Assembly: GCA_017621755.1 (NCBI GenBank)
Contig: JAGASL010000061.1
Span: 73,705-137,704 of the forward strand
Direction of reading: 5' to 3'
From: Clostridia bacterium
Lineage (GTDB): Bacteria > Bacillota > Clostridia > Oscillospirales > CAG-272
Length of the DNA stretch: 64,000 nucleotides
A program made the translations under genes and the position numbers. The notes beneath the pieces were generated by a model. The model saw only the letters and a list, made by a program, of their open reading frames with translations. It was not told where the DNA came from and made no database searches. Of the stretch, positions 54,020 to 63,427 are shown in pieces. Every line of letters begins with the position of its first letter. The first letter of the stretch is position 1.

Positions 54020-54214
54020 TTACGCATTCGCGCTCTTCTCGCGAAGAACGGTCATTACACGCGCGATATCATGCTTAACCTCGCTGATCTTGTGCGGGTT
54101 GTCAAGCTGATTGATGGCGTGCTGGAAACGGAGATTAAAGAGTTCATGCTTCAGTTCCTTGAGCTTGCTGTCAAGCTGCTCGGAAGAAAGTTCTCTGAGT
54201 TCCTGTGCTTTCAT
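54020..54214 (-). CDS. rpmC: 50S ribosomal protein L29
   Basis: 64 residues, two helices: MKAQELRELSSEQLDSKLKE and HDIARVMTVLREK. Lies at the peptide exit near L23. Three nucleotides from rplP. Confidence 0.97.
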   Translation of the reverse strand: MKAQELRELSSEQLDSKLKELKHELFNLRFQHAINQLDNPHKISEVKHDIARVMTVLREKSANA

Positions 54215-54217
54215 TCC

Positions 54218-54652
54218 TTAACCCTCCATTCCAATCTTATCACTCTCTGCCTTGGTCATGAACTTGCACTTCACAGGCAGCTTGTGGCTTGCAAGACGCA
54301 TAGCCTCGCGTGCATCTTCCTCTGCGATACCGTCCATCTCGAACATAACTCTGCCGGGCTTAACGACGGCTACCCAGTACTCAGGCGAGCCCTTACCGGA
54401 ACCCATTCGAGTTTCGGCCGGCTTCTCGGTAACAGGCTTATCCGGGAAGATCTTGATCCATACCTTACCGCCACGCTTGGTGTAACGGGTCATGGCAATA
54501 CGGGCAGCCTCGATCTGGTTGCTGCGGATCCAGGCAGGCTCGGTTGCAACAAGTGCGAAAGAACCGTCGGTGATGGTGTTGCCGCGCATAGCCTTGCCCT
54601 TAAGACGGCCACGCTGCTGACGACGGAACTTAACTCTCTTCGGCATCAACAT
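54218..54652 (-). CDS. rplP: 50S ribosomal protein L16
   Basis: 144 residues; [21 protein letters not shown] and [20 protein letters not shown]. The start at ATG 54652 overlaps the rpsC stop by one base; ATG 54646 (MPKR) is also possible. Needed for A-site tRNA placement. Confidence 0.97.
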   Translation of the reverse strand: MLMPKRVKFRRQQRGRLKGKAMRGNTITDGSFALVATEPAWIRSNQIEAARIAMTRYTKRGGKVWIKIFPDKPVTEKPAETRMGSGKGSPEYWVAVVKPGRVMFEMDGIAEEDAREAMRLASHKLPVKCKFMTKAESDKIGMEG

Positions 54653-55419
54653 TACTTGTTACCTCCCTCTGCCTTATTTCTGTCACCGAAGCGGCGGCCA
54701 CCCTGACGGTTGCCATCGCGACGGTCACCGTTGTTACGGCGCGGGCGGCGGTCAGGACGCTCGGGGCGCTCGAAACGAGGAGCATTGCTGTCGTTCAGAA
54801 CCTCGCCCTTGTAGATCCAAACCTTAACGCCGATCTTACCGTACGTGGTGTTTGCTTCAAAGAAGCCGTAGTCAATGTCGGCTCTGAGGGTCTGAAGCGG
54901 AATAGTACCCTCATGATAGTGCTCGGTACGAGCGATTTCGGCACCGCCGAGACGGCCTGCGCAGGATACCTTGATACCCTTAGCGCCCAGGCGCATGGTT
55001 CTGCCGATAGCCAGCTTCATAGCACGGCGGAAGGAGGTTCTCTTCTCCAGCTGTGCGCAGATGCTTTCTGCAACGAGCTGCGCGTTCAGGTCGGGGGTCT
55101 TGATCTCTACCACGTTTACAACAACGGGGCGACCAACGATCTCCTCCAGCTCAACGCGGAGCTTCTCGATCTCTGCACCGCCGCGGCCGATAACCATGCC
55201 GGGCTTTGCGCAGTGGATGAATACTCTTACACGAGCGTTGTCACGCTCGATCTCGACCTTCGGAACGCCGGCCGCCTGGAGCTTCTCCTTGAGGTACTTT
55301 CTAACCTTTGCGTCAGATACCAGGGTGTCACCGAACTTCTCGTCAGAGACGAACCATCTGGAATCCCAACCGCTGATCACGCCAACGCGCAGACCATGAG
55401 GATTTACCTTCTGTCCCAT
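54652..55419 (-). CDS. rpsC: 30S ribosomal protein S3 with Arg/Gly/Asn-rich tail
   Basis: 255 residues, longer than B. subtilis S3 (218). KH-domain core [20 protein letters not shown] and the C-terminal domain [16 protein letters not shown] are typical. The last ~40 residues are a disordered, basic tail rich in Arg, Asp, Asn and Gly. S3 lines the mRNA entry tunnel. Confidence 0.97.
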   Translation of the reverse strand: MGQKVNPHGLRVGVISGWDSRWFVSDEKFGDTLVSDAKVRKYLKEKLQAAGVPKVEIERDNARVRVFIHCAKPGMVIGRGGAEIEKLRVELEEIVGRPVVVNVVEIKTPDLNAQLVAESICAQLEKRTSFRRAMKLAIGRTMRLGAKGIKVSCAGRLGGAEIARTEHYHEGTIPLQTLRADIDYGFFEANTTYGKIGVKVWIYKGEVLNDSNAPRFERPERPDRRPRRNNGDRRDGNRQGGRRFGDRNKAEGGNK

Positions 55420-55420
55420 G

Positions 55421-55777
55421 TTATACGGCCTCCTTTCCCGAATTCTTTTCCTTAACGACCAGCGTTACGTGGCTGGTTCTCTTCAAAATGCTAAATGCTC
55501 TACCCTGGGCGCGAGGCTGAACTCTCTTCAGCGTAGGACCGGGGCATACAAAACACTCGGATACATACAGGTTAGATGCATCCATGTGGAAGTTATGCTC
55601 CGCGTTTGCTACCGCGCTCTTCAGGAGCTTAATGAGATATTCCGATGCAGCCTTGCGCGTATTCTTCAGAATAGCCATGGCAGTATCGGTATCCTTGCCC
55701 CGGATGAGATCAAGAACGATCTTGACCTTGCGGGGGGAGATTCTCACATACTTAAGATGTGCCTTTGCTGCTTCCAT
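55421..55777 (-). CDS. rplV: 50S ribosomal protein L22
   Basis: 118 residues; [20 protein letters not shown] start and [19 protein letters not shown] forming the tunnel-reaching beta-hairpin. Its GGAGG is 14 nt from the ATG, a little far. Confidence 0.97.
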   Translation of the reverse strand: MEAAKAHLKYVRISPRKVKIVLDLIRGKDTDTAMAILKNTRKAASEYLIKLLKSAVANAEHNFHMDASNLYVSECFVCPGPTLKRVQPRAQGRAFSILKRTSHVTLVVKEKNSGKEAV

Positions 55778-55822
55778 AATATCAGGCTTTGCCTCCTCTC
55801 GCTTTCTTGCGAAATCGAATTA

Positions 55823-56104
55823 TTATTTACCGTTGTTCGAAGTCTTCGAACCGGCATGTCCCTTGAAAGTGCGCGTGGGTGCGAACTCGCCAAGCTTGTG
55901 ACCAACCATATCCTCGATAACATATACCGGAACATGCTTTCTGCCGTCATGAACAGCAATAGTATGACCGACAAATTCCGGGAAGATGGTGGACGAGCGA
56001 GACCAGGTCTTGAGGACCTTCTTTTCACCCTTTTCGTTCATAGCAACGATTCTGTTGAAGAGCTTTTCTTCAACATAAGGCGCTTTTTTCAGGCTTCTGC
56101 TCAT
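55823..56104 (-). CDS. rpsS: 30S ribosomal protein S19
   Basis: 93 residues; [19 protein letters not shown] and [19 protein letters not shown], then [14 protein letters not shown]. Head protein of 30S. Confidence 0.98.
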   Translation of the reverse strand: MSRSLKKAPYVEEKLFNRIVAMNEKGEKKVLKTWSRSSTIFPEFVGHTIAVHDGRKHVPVYVIEDMVGHKLGEFAPTRTFKGHAGSKTSNNGK

Positions 56105-56135
56105 AAGTGTTCCTCCTTCTCAAATCTAAGCGACA

Positions 56136-56966
56136 TCACTTGCTGTTTCTGCGCTTAACAATGAACTTGTTCGTTCTGGCCTTGTGGTCTCTGGTCTTGT
56201 AACCCAGAGCGGGCTTGCCCCAAGGGGTAACCGGGCCGGGACGACCAATCGGAGCACGACCTTCACCACCACCGTGCGGGTGGTCGCAGGGGTTCATTAC
56301 AGAACCGCGTACGGTAGGACGGATACCCATGTGACGCTTCTTACCGGCCTTACCGATCTTGATGGTATCATGCTCGATGTTACCAACCTGACCGATGGTA
56401 GCCTTGCACTCCAGACGGATGATGCGCACCTCGCCGGAGGGAAGTCTTACCTGTGCCTGGCCGTTCTCCTTTGCCATCAGCTGGGCTGCGGCGCCGGCGG
56501 AGCGGACGAGCTGGGCACCCTTACCGGGGTAAAGCTCAATATTGTGAATGAAGGTACCTACCGGGATGTTAGCGATCGGCAGGGTGTTGCCGGGCTTAAT
56601 ATCCGCATCGGCACCGGAGTAGAGGACGTCACCATCGGTAACGCCTGCAGGAGCGATCACGTAGCTCTTCTTGCCAGCCTCGGTCTCGAGAAGGGCAATG
56701 TAAGCGGTGCGGTTCGGGTCGTACTCAACGCCGATAACCTTTGCCGGATCGGTATCCTGACGCTTGAAGTCGATAATTCTGTACTTCAGCTTGTTGCCGC
56801 CGCCGTGATGACGAACGGTGATCTTGCCGTAGCTGTTACGGCCAGCATGCTTTTTCTTCGTTGCGATCAACGACTTCTCGGGGGCAAACTTGGTAAGCTC
56901 CTCAAAGGAGGGGGTCACCATGTGCCGGCGAGCAGGGGTCGTCGGTTTATACTTCATCGTAGGCAT
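56136..56966 (-). CDS. rplB: 50S ribosomal protein L2
   Basis: 276 residues; [40 protein letters not shown] and [17 protein letters not shown] with the conserved functional His. Needed for subunit association and peptidyl transfer. Confidence 0.98.
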   Translation of the reverse strand: MPTMKYKPTTPARRHMVTPSFEELTKFAPEKSLIATKKKHAGRNSYGKITVRHHGGGNKLKYRIIDFKRQDTDPAKVIGVEYDPNRTAYIALLETEAGKKSYVIAPAGVTDGDVLYSGADADIKPGNTLPIANIPVGTFIHNIELYPGKGAQLVRSAGAAAQLMAKENGQAQVRLPSGEVRIIRLECKATIGQVGNIEHDTIKIGKAGKKRHMGIRPTVRGSVMNPCDHPHGGGEGRAPIGRPGPVTPWGKPALGYKTRDHKARTNKFIVKRRNSK

Positions 56967-56983
56967 TCTTTTATCCTCCCAAC

Positions 56984-57280
56984 TTAATTCATGCTATCGA
57001 AGAACTCGATAGTCTTCGATTCGGCTGTGAGGGTGACGATCGCTTTCTTCCAGGCACTCTTGAAGCCGGCATGCACGCCCAGGCGCTTCGGCTTCTTATT
57101 GACATTGATGGTGTTGACGCTCTCGACCTTCACGCCGAACATTTCCTCAACCGCGTGTGCGATCTCGGGCTTGGTAGCGCCATCCTGTACCTCGAAGGTG
57201 TAGCACTTGTTTGCAAGGCCATCCATGCTCTTCTCAGAGATGATCGGCTTTACGATGATGGTATCAGCAGACTTCATCAT
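56984..57280 (-). CDS. rplW: 50S ribosomal protein L23
   Basis: 98 residues; [12 protein letters not shown] and [16 protein letters not shown]. Start ATG 57280 overlaps the rplD stop. Docking site for trigger factor and SRP at the tunnel exit. Confidence 0.97.
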   Translation of the reverse strand: MMKSADTIIVKPIISEKSMDGLANKCYTFEVQDGATKPEIAHAVEEMFGVKVESVNTINVNKKPKRLGVHAGFKSAWKKAIVTLTAESKTIEFFDSMN

Positions 57281-57903
57281 TTCGCATATACCTCCTCGAT
57301 TTTCTCAACAGCGCCCTTGGCTACGATCAGCGTATCGCAGTTCAGAACGTCGTATACGTTAACGGCGTTGTGAACGGTGGTCTTCACGCCGGGGATGTTG
57401 GCGCAGCTCTTTACTACCATCGGATCAACAGACGGGAGAACGATGAGCGCCTTCTTCTGTGCGCCAAGCGCGGTCAGCATCTCTACCATAGCCTTGGTCT
57501 TGTAGGAGGTAGCGGCGATGTTGTCAACAACAACCATCTCGTTGCCTGCAACCTTAGCGGAGAGAGCGCCGAACAGAGCCAGACGCTTTTCCTTCTTGTT
57601 CACGGTCATGCGGTAGCTACGCGGCTTCGGGCCGAGTGCTACGCCGCCGTGCGTCCACTGCGGAGCACGGGTAGAGCCCTGTCTTGCACGGCCGGTACCC
57701 TTCTGCTTCCAGGGCTTCTTACCGCCACCGGAAACCTCGGTACGGGTCAGCGTGGACTGGGTACCCTGTCTCTGGTTTGCCAGATATACCTTTACAGCGG
57801 TGTGGAGGACGGAGCTATTCACATCAGCGCCGAAAACGGTTTCGGACAGCTCGATCGTGCCGACTTCCTTGCCCGCCATATCAACAACTTTCATATTAGG
57901 CAT
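57277..57903 (-). CDS. rplD: 50S ribosomal protein L4
   Basis: 208 residues; GTQSTLTRTEVSGGGKKPWK and GTGRARQGSTRAPQWTHGG mark the tunnel-lining loop. In E. coli L4 also represses the S10 operon by binding its leader, relevant to the structured leader upstream of rpsJ here. Confidence 0.98.
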   Translation of the reverse strand: MPNMKVVDMAGKEVGTIELSETVFGADVNSSVLHTAVKVYLANQRQGTQSTLTRTEVSGGGKKPWKQKGTGRARQGSTRAPQWTHGGVALGPKPRSYRMTVNKKEKRLALFGALSAKVAGNEMVVVDNIAATSYKTKAMVEMLTALGAQKKALIVLPSVDPMVVKSCANIPGVKTTVHNAVNVYDVLNCDTLIVAKGAVEKIEEVYAK

Positions 57904-57921
57904 TGTGTTTTCCTCCTTCCG

Positions 57922-58548
57922 TTATGCTTTTACCGAATCGCGGATGAATACGATGCTGCCCTTTGCACCGGGAACAGCGCCCTTCACGGCGATGAGGTTC
58001 TTTTCCGAATCAATCTTAACAACGGCAAGGTTGAGAACCGTTACCTGTTCGTTACCATACTGACCGGCCATCTTCTTGTTCTTGAAGATTCTTGCAGGGT
58101 CGATAACACCCATGGAACCAGACTGACGGTGGATCGGACCGATACCGTGCGTCTTGCCCAGCATGTGCAGGTTCCATCTCTTGATCGCGCCCGTGTAGCC
58201 GTGGCCCTTGGTTATACCGGTAATGTCGACCTTCTCGCCTGCGGCGAAGGTATCGACGGATATAACGTCACCTACGTTAGCGGAGCAATCCTCGAGGCGG
58301 AATTCCTTGAGGTGTCTCTTGGCAGTGATGCCAGCCTTCTTGAAGTGGCCTGCCTCTGCACGGTTTACGTGCTTGGCGCTGACGTCGCTGTAAGCGAGCT
58401 GCAGCGCGTTGTAACCGTCGGTCTCAACCGTCTTCTTCTGTGCTACTGCACAGGGACCAGCCTCGATCAGGGTTACGGGGATGACATTTCCCTTCTCATC
58501 AAAGATCTGGGTCATGCCGAGCTTCTTGCCGATAATGCCTTTTTTCAT
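57922..58548 (-). CDS. rplC: 50S ribosomal protein L3
   Basis: 208 residues from ATG 58548 (MKKGIIGKKLGMTQIFDEKG): GGAGGAAAAC is correctly spaced for this ATG, while the ATG at 58560 lies directly before that site and would add four residues. MPGRMGNE-like segments around the conserved methylated Gln region are present as SGSMGVIDPARIFKNKKMAG. Early 50S assembly protein. Confidence 0.97.
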   Translation of the reverse strand: MKKGIIGKKLGMTQIFDEKGNVIPVTLIEAGPCAVAQKKTVETDGYNALQLAYSDVSAKHVNRAEAGHFKKAGITAKRHLKEFRLEDCSANVGDVISVDTFAAGEKVDITGITKGHGYTGAIKRWNLHMLGKTHGIGPIHRQSGSMGVIDPARIFKNKKMAGQYGNEQVTVLNLAVVKIDSEKNLIAVKGAVPGAKGSIVFIRDSVKA

Positions 58549-58570
58549 GTTTTCCTCCATTAGGTTATTG

Positions 58571-58612
58571 GTTGACGTTTTGGATTATCGTGCTGCGCAC
58601 GGTGACGTCAAC
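58571..58612 (-). promoter_or_regulatory. Two-tier hairpin between rpsJ and rplC
   Basis: GTTGACGT (58571-58578) pairs with ACGTCAAC (58605-58612), enclosing CGTGC-TGC-GCACG (58589-58601). It lies 23 nt before the rplC start in the mRNA and has no T-run, so it may be a translational or processing element. Confidence 0.5.
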
Positions 58613-58640
58613 TTGACCGCGAGGGTGCGGGGTTCTGGGG

Positions 58641-58952
58641 TTACGCCTTGATCTCGATCTCTACGCCAGCGGGAAGCTCGATGCTCATCAGAGCCTCGAT
58701 GGTCTTCTGCACGGGGTTGAGAATGTCGATCAGTCTCTTGTGAGTTCTGGTCTCAAACTGCTCACGGCTGTCCTTATACTTGTGAACAGCACGGAGGATC
58801 GTTACGATCTCCTTCTCAGTCGGGAGCGGAATGGGGCCGGATACGGCGCTGCCGTTTCTCTTTGCAATTTCCACTACCTTCTCCGCTGCGGCGTCGACGA
58901 GGGTGTGGTCAAAGCTCTTGAGTCTCACTCTGATTTTCTCTTTTGCTGCCAT
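58641..58952 (-). CDS. rpsJ: 30S ribosomal protein S10
   Basis: 103 residues from ATG 58952 (AAGGAGG site), [20 protein letters not shown] and [20 protein letters not shown]. The frame is open further upstream through the leader but carries no conserved sequence. First gene of the cluster; also the NusB partner in antitermination. Confidence 0.98.
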   Translation of the reverse strand: MAAKEKIRVRLKSFDHTLVDAAAEKVVEIAKRNGSAVSGPIPLPTEKEIVTILRAVHKYKDSREQFETRTHKRLIDILNPVQKTIEALMSIELPAGVEIEIKA

Positions 58953-59195
58953 GGTTTTGCCTCCTTCTTTGTTTTTGCTTGGGGCCAGCTCGTTCACACC
59001 GTGCCGGGCGTTTCTTTTTTGCCCTGACAAAATCCGGGGTAATCTGCCGCACAGATGCGCCCGGAGTGGGAAAGCACGGTGTTTTTGCCCCACAAGGAGC
59101 ACAAAACACTTGCTGTCGCCCGGTTCATATCGGACATACTCCACGAAAATTACCCGTCAAAGACGGCAACCTCTCGCTTCATCGCATATCAAGCC
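58953..59195 (-). promoter_or_regulatory. Long structured 5' leader of the S10 operon
   Basis: About 240 nt of untranslated leader. ACACCGTGC/GCACGGTGT (58996-59004 with 59074-59082) closes a domain holding a GGGC/GCCC hairpin and a TCCGGG/CCCGGA stem (59033-59038 with 59060-59065) topped by ATCTG/CAGAT. This makes a three-way junction. It has the position expected for ribosomal-protein autoregulation. No obvious terminator hairpin with T-run is seen. Confidence 0.55.
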
Positions 59196-59201
59196 TTATA
59201 A

Positions 59202-59230
59202 TTATACAGGATTTTTCCTGCTTTTGCAAG
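59202..59230 (-). promoter_or_regulatory. Promoter of the ribosomal protein cluster
   Basis: Minus strand TTGCAA (59225-59230) and TATAAT (59202-59207), 17-bp spacer. The rest of the 463-nt gap to 59416 is very AT-rich and has a TATAAT at 59377-59382 for the plus-strand gene. Confidence 0.8.
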
Positions 59231-59415
59231 AGTATTATGCAATTTTTTTCAAAATTTCGCGAAAAAATTTCACAAAATTTTGTCCCGTTTTTTGTGCAAT
59301 CTGCACAAAAATAAAAATTTTTACATTTTTCAGGCATTTTTCGTGCTTTGCTGCTGCTTTTTTTTCAAAAAAGTGGTATAATGAAGGCGTATATATAAAA
59401 AGGAAGGAATCCCCC

Positions 59416-60354
59416 ATGACGAAGCATAAGCGTTTGCTGCTGATCTGCGGCATTATCTTTACCCCGTTTCTTTCGCTGATCGCGCTGATCCTGCGCGCCG
59501 CCGCTCTATTTACAGAGCTTGATGCGGCCAGCGGCTATTTTCAAAGCAGAAGCCCGCTGCACACAGCCTACCTGTGGGTGGTGGCCATCTCGATTTTGCT
59601 GTTTTTCATTCTGGCTATTCTCTGCCGCAAGGAGTTTCCTGCCCCCTCTCTACGCGGCAGCCTGAGCGTTTTGTTCGCAGGCGCCTTCTTTTTGGTCACC
59701 ATGGCGGTGGCCGCCATTTCCGGCTTTCTCTCGGTTCCCGCCGCACCGGCCGGCCTTACAAAGCTCTTTTGCGTGATCTCGGCCATCGGCGCTTTGATCT
59801 CGCTTGTCTATTTCGGGCTCTTCTTCCGCCGTGATGAGGCGCAAGGGATGCGCCACGCGCTGCTGGGGCTGGCACCTGCCTTCTTTGCCCTGTTTACAGC
59901 CATTCTTCTGTATTTTGACCGCTCCTCCCACATGAACGAGCCGCCCAAGCTGCTGCACCTTTCTGCCTTTTTGCTGCTTGCCTGCTTTTTCATCGGTGAA
60001 GCACGCGCGCTGCTTGGCCAGCCCTGCAGGCCGCTGTATTATTTTACCACGGCCACGGCGCTGCTGCTGTGCGCTACAGCCTCGGTGCCCAATCTGCTTT
60101 ACAACCTACTTCGTGGCCAGGTGCTGGTATTGACCACGGTCTATGATTTCGTGCTGCTGGCCGGTGCCCTGTATCTGTTGGCGCGCCTGCTGCAGATCCT
60201 ACCCTACGAGCTACCCGCAGTGCACCGGATGGTGCAGCATTTTCTGAACACGGCGGCCGAGACCGCCGGTGAGGAAGCCGAGGAGAGCGAGAGCGGTGAG
60301 CCGCTGGAGGCCTTGCCCGCCGAAGAGGAAGCACCCGCACAAGAAAACGAATAA
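59416..60354 (+). CDS. Multi-pass membrane protein of unknown function
   Basis: 312 residues from ATG 59416 (AGGAAGG site). About eight hydrophobic segments span residues 5-280 (e.g. LLLICGIIFTPFLSLIALIL; FLVTMAVAAISGFLSVPAAP; LLHLSAFLLLACFFIGEA). The last ~40 residues are an acidic cytosolic tail rich in Glu and Ala. No family motif is recognised. It has a TATAAT box but a poor -35. It precedes polA with a hairpin between. Confidence 0.8.
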   Translation: MTKHKRLLLICGIIFTPFLSLIALILRAAALFTELDAASGYFQSRSPLHTAYLWVVAISILLFFILAILCRKEFPAPSLRGSLSVLFAGAFFLVTMAVAAISGFLSVPAAPAGLTKLFCVISAIGALISLVYFGLFFRRDEAQGMRHALLGLAPAFFALFTAILLYFDRSSHMNEPPKLLHLSAFLLLACFFIGEARALLGQPCRPLYYFTTATALLLCATASVPNLLYNLLRGQVLVLTTVYDFVLLAGALYLLARLLQILPYELPAVHRMVQHFLNTAAETAGEEAEESESGEPLEALPAEEEAPAQENE

Positions 60355-60359
60355 ACAAG

Positions 60360-60383
60360 AACGCCGGCCTAAGCGCCGGCGTT
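60360..60383 (+). terminator. Hairpin between the membrane protein gene and polA
   Basis: 9-bp stem AACGCCGGC/GCCGGCGTT, loop CTAAGC, weak T-run (GTTTCTC). Probably an imperfect terminator; the polA ribosome site follows within 10 nt. Confidence 0.55.
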
Positions 60384-60402
60384 TCTCGAAAAGGGAACGT
60401 AT

Positions 60403-62952
60403 ATGAAAAAAATTCTGATCATTGACGGCAACAGCATTCTCAACCGCGCCTTTTTTGGCATTCGCGCCATGACGACCAGCAAGGATGGCCGCTTTACCAA
60501 CGCCATCTACGGCCTGGTGAATATTCTGCACCGCGAATTAGAGTCGCTGCAGCCGGATTATGCCGCCATCGCCTTTGACCTGCGCGCCCCCACCTTCCGC
60601 CACCAGATGTACGAGCCCTACAAGGCCAATCGCCACGGCATGCCCGAGGAGCTTCGCTCGCAGTTAGACGATGCCAAGCTCTGTGCCGAGTATATGGGGC
60701 TTTGCCGCTTAGAATTAGAGGGCTACGAGGCTGACGATATTTTGGGCACGGTATCCGCCATGACAACGGCAGACCCCGACCTGCACGCCTACGTCCTTTC
60801 CGGCGACCGTGACCTGCTGCAGCTGATCTCGCCGCAGGTCAGCGTGCTGCTGGCCGGCAATGCCGAGACCGCCTGCATGGACCGCGACGCCTTTTTTGCC
60901 AAATACGGCGTAGAGCCGGAGCAGTTTGTGGACGTGAAGGCGCTGATGGGCGACTCCTCCGACAATATTCCCGGTGTGCCGGGCGTGGGTGAAAAGACTG
61001 CCTTCCGCCTGATTGCCGAGCACGGCTCGCTGGATGCCGTATACGCGCATCTTGACGCGCCGGATATCACCAAGGGTCTGCGCGCTAAGCTGGAGGCCGG
61101 GCGCGAGATGGCTTATATCTCCAAGACCTTGGTCACCATCCTGCGGGATGCGCCGATCGACAGATCGCTTGACGATCTGGCCTATCGCGGCATGAACCGC
61201 GCCGCGCTACGTGAAAAATTCGTAGAGCTGGAGTTCTCTGCCCTGATCCGCCGCTTTGGCCTTGACCGGGTAGAGGAGCCGGCCGAGGCGCCGGCCGAGG
61301 GAGCCACCCCGGTCTGCACCGATACCGTTTGCTACCACCCGGCCACGGCCGCCGAGATTCTTTCCGCCGCCGGGGCGGCAAGCGACATTTCGGTCTGCTT
61401 TTCTGCCGAGAGCCTCTATATAAATATAAAGGAAGAAAACTTCCTCTATAACGGCGATATGACAGCCCTTGCGCCGCTGTTTAACAGCACGCACACCCTG
61501 CTGACGTATGACGGCAAGGCACTTTATCACGCCCTGCGTGCGCGCGGCGTTTCGCTTGGCGGCGTGCCAGAGGACGTGATGCTGTACGCCTACGCCGTGG
61601 ATGCGGCCGGCGGTGCGCCCACGCCCGCCTCGCTTTGCACGGTCTACCTTGGCAGCACGCCAAGCGAGGGCGAGCCATACGCCCATCTGCTGCCTGCCCT
61701 GCGCCTGGCGCTTGGCAAGCGGGTAGAGGAGGTAGGTGCCACGGCGCTTTTGCGCGAGATCGAGCTGCCGCTTGCCATGCTGCTGGCCAGGATCGAGGCA
61801 ACCGGCTTTAAGCTTGACCGTGCCGGGATGGAAACCTTCCGCGCCCAGTTAGAAAGCGCCATGAACAACCTGACCGATGAGATCTACCGCATGGCGGGTG
61901 AGGAATTCAATATCAATTCCCCCAAGCAGCTCGGGCACATCCTGTTCGAGAAGCTGGGTCTGCCGGCCGAGAAAAAGACGAAAAGCGGCTATTCGACCGA
62001 CGTAGAGGTGCTCAACCATCTGCGCCGTATTCACCCGATCGTTGGTCTGATCCTTGATTACCGCCAGATCGCCAAGCTGTACGCGACCTACGCGGTCGGC
62101 CTTTTGCGCGTGGTGGACGAAAATGACCGCATCCACACCGATTTCAAGCAGGCGCTCACGGCCACCGGCCGCCTTTCGTCTGCCGAGCCGAATTTGCAGA
62201 ACATTCCCATCCGCACCGAGCTGGGGCGTGAGATGCGCCGCTATTTCATCCCAGAGAACGAAAATTACGTGCTGGTGGATGCCGACTATTCGCAGATCGA
62301 GCTGCGCCTCTTGGCACACATGGCCGGGGATGCCGTGATGATCGAGGCATTCCGCTCCGGCGTGGATATTCACACCACCACGGCGGCGGCCGTATTTGGT
62401 CTTTCCCCCCAAGAGGTGACAGACGACCTGCGCAAGCGCGCCAAGGCGGTGAACTTTGGTATCGTATACGGCATCAGCGCCTTTTCGCTGGCGGGCGACC
62501 TGGGCATTACCACCGGGGCCGCGAAGGCGTATATCGATTCCTACTTCGCCACCTACCCGGGCGTGGCCGATTATATGCAAAAAACGATCGCAAGGGCGTA
62601 TGAGGACGGCTACGTCAGCACGCTGTACGGCCGGCGCCGCACGGTGCCCGAGCTGCACGTGCAGAACAAGGTAACGCGCAAATTTGGCGAGCGCGTGGCC
62701 ATGAATAGCCCCATCCAGGGCACGGCCGCCGATATTATGAAGATCGCTATGCTGCGCGTTGACCGCCGCCTGCAGGCAGAGGGCATCGACGCGCGCCTGG
62801 TCATGCAGGTGCATGACGAGCTGATCTTAGAGGCCGAGCGCTCCGTGGCCGAACGGGCAGCGGTGATCCTGCGTGAGGAGATGGAGCAGGCAGCAGACCT
62901 TTCCGTGCCGCTGACGGTGGACGTAGTGATCAGCGATACGTGGTTGGAATAA
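60403..62952 (+). CDS. polA: DNA polymerase I
   Basis: 849 residues. Residues 1-295 are the 5'-3' exonuclease (LIIDGNSILNRAFFG, SGDRDLLQLI, MGDSSDNIPGVPGVGEKTA). The middle (300-480) matches the 3'-5' exonuclease fold position but lacks the D-x-E metal motif, so proofreading is likely absent, as in Bacillus and Thermus enzymes. The polymerase domain has SAEPNLQNIPIRTELGREMR, DADYSQIELRLLAHMAGD (motif A), RKRAKAVNFGIVYGIS (motif B/O-helix) and MQVHDELILE (motif C). Used for gap filling and Okazaki primer removal. Confidence 0.97.
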   Translation: MKKILIIDGNSILNRAFFGIRAMTTSKDGRFTNAIYGLVNILHRELESLQPDYAAIAFDLRAPTFRHQMYEPYKANRHGMPEELRSQLDDAKLCAEYMGLCRLELEGYEADDILGTVSAMTTADPDLHAYVLSGDRDLLQLISPQVSVLLAGNAETACMDRDAFFAKYGVEPEQFVDVKALMGDSSDNIPGVPGVGEKTAFRLIAEHGSLDAVYAHLDAPDITKGLRAKLEAGREMAYISKTLVTILRDAPIDRSLDDLAYRGMNRAALREKFVELEFSALIRRFGLDRVEEPAEAPAEGATPVCTDTVCYHPATAAEILSAAGAASDISVCFSAESLYINIKEENFLYNGDMTALAPLFNSTHTLLTYDGKALYHALRARGVSLGGVPEDVMLYAYAVDAAGGAPTPASLCTVYLGSTPSEGEPYAHLLPALRLALGKRVEEVGATALLREIELPLAMLLARIEATGFKLDRAGMETFRAQLESAMNNLTDEIYRMAGEEFNINSPKQLGHILFEKLGLPAEKKTKSGYSTDVEVLNHLRRIHPIVGLILDYRQIAKLYATYAVGLLRVVDENDRIHTDFKQALTATGRLSSAEPNLQNIPIRTELGREMRRYFIPENENYVLVDADYSQIELRLLAHMAGDAVMIEAFRSGVDIHTTTAAAVFGLSPQEVTDDLRKRAKAVNFGIVYGISAFSLAGDLGITTGAAKAYIDSYFATYPGVADYMQKTIARAYEDGYVSTLYGRRRTVPELHVQNKVTRKFGERVAMNSPIQGTAADIMKIAMLRVDRRLQAEGIDARLVMQVHDELILEAERSVAERAAVILREEMEQAADLSVPLTVDVVISDTWLE

Positions 62953-63427
62953 GGCGAAAGAGACGATGCGGGAACTTTTTGAAAAAGCGGAGGGGAATGC
63001 AAGAAACTTTTTGAAAAAAGTTTCCTGCACCTTCAAAAACTTTTATGGAAATGGGCATGGCGCACGCAGATGTTTTTGTAGGAGCCGACGTCCTCGACGG
63101 CCCGCAGGAAGTAACGCTGACGGTTACGCCGCCGCTTTCTCTGTGGCCGCCACGTTCGGTGCAACGCCGCCGCCCGGTATCACGACAGGGCGACGAGAGC
63201 AACCAGGCGCTCTCCACAGCATAACCGCAGATAACCTGTTTGCGTACCGCAAACGAGCACCAAAAAAAGGCTTGCAAGAAACGTTTCTTGCAAGCCTTTT
63301 TTCTATACGCCGGTGCCAGTTTGCGAATGCAAACGGGTGCCCCGCGGCCACACTGCCGCGAAGCAGCCAAGCAGGCGTATAGCCCTTTATCAATCCCGAA
63401 AGGTTTTTGAGGGTGTGGGAACTTTTT
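62953..63427. repeat. Repeat- and hairpin-rich intergenic region
   Basis: 475 nt without a supported gene. It has three copies of a GGAACTTTTTGAAAAAAG-type element: a partial copy at 62970-62985, a full hairpin at 62999-63028 followed by CCTTCAAAAACTTT, and an inverted copy at 63395-63442. An inverted repeat CTATACGCC/GGCGTATAG (63303-63311 with 63374-63382) encloses GTTTGCGAATGCAAAC. A second small TTTGCGTACCGCAAA hairpin lies at 63239-63253. A 63-codon frame from about 63050 has no family resemblance. Confidence 0.7.
63262..63303. terminator. Bidirectional terminator, repeat type 1
   Basis: 16-bp stem AAAGGCTTGCAAGAAA/TTTCTTGCAAGCCTTT around CG, with A-run before and T-run after. It nearly duplicates the hairpin at 38740-38770 and may end the polA transcript. 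Confidence 0.85.

Noticed and set aside
59074..59144. Upstream extension of rpsJ through the leader
   Set aside because: The extra residues are not conserved in S10, and the strong ribosome site lies just before ATG 58952.
63050..63223. Short frame in the gap after polA
   Set aside because: No ribosome site of note and no resemblance to a family; it overlaps repeat sequences.
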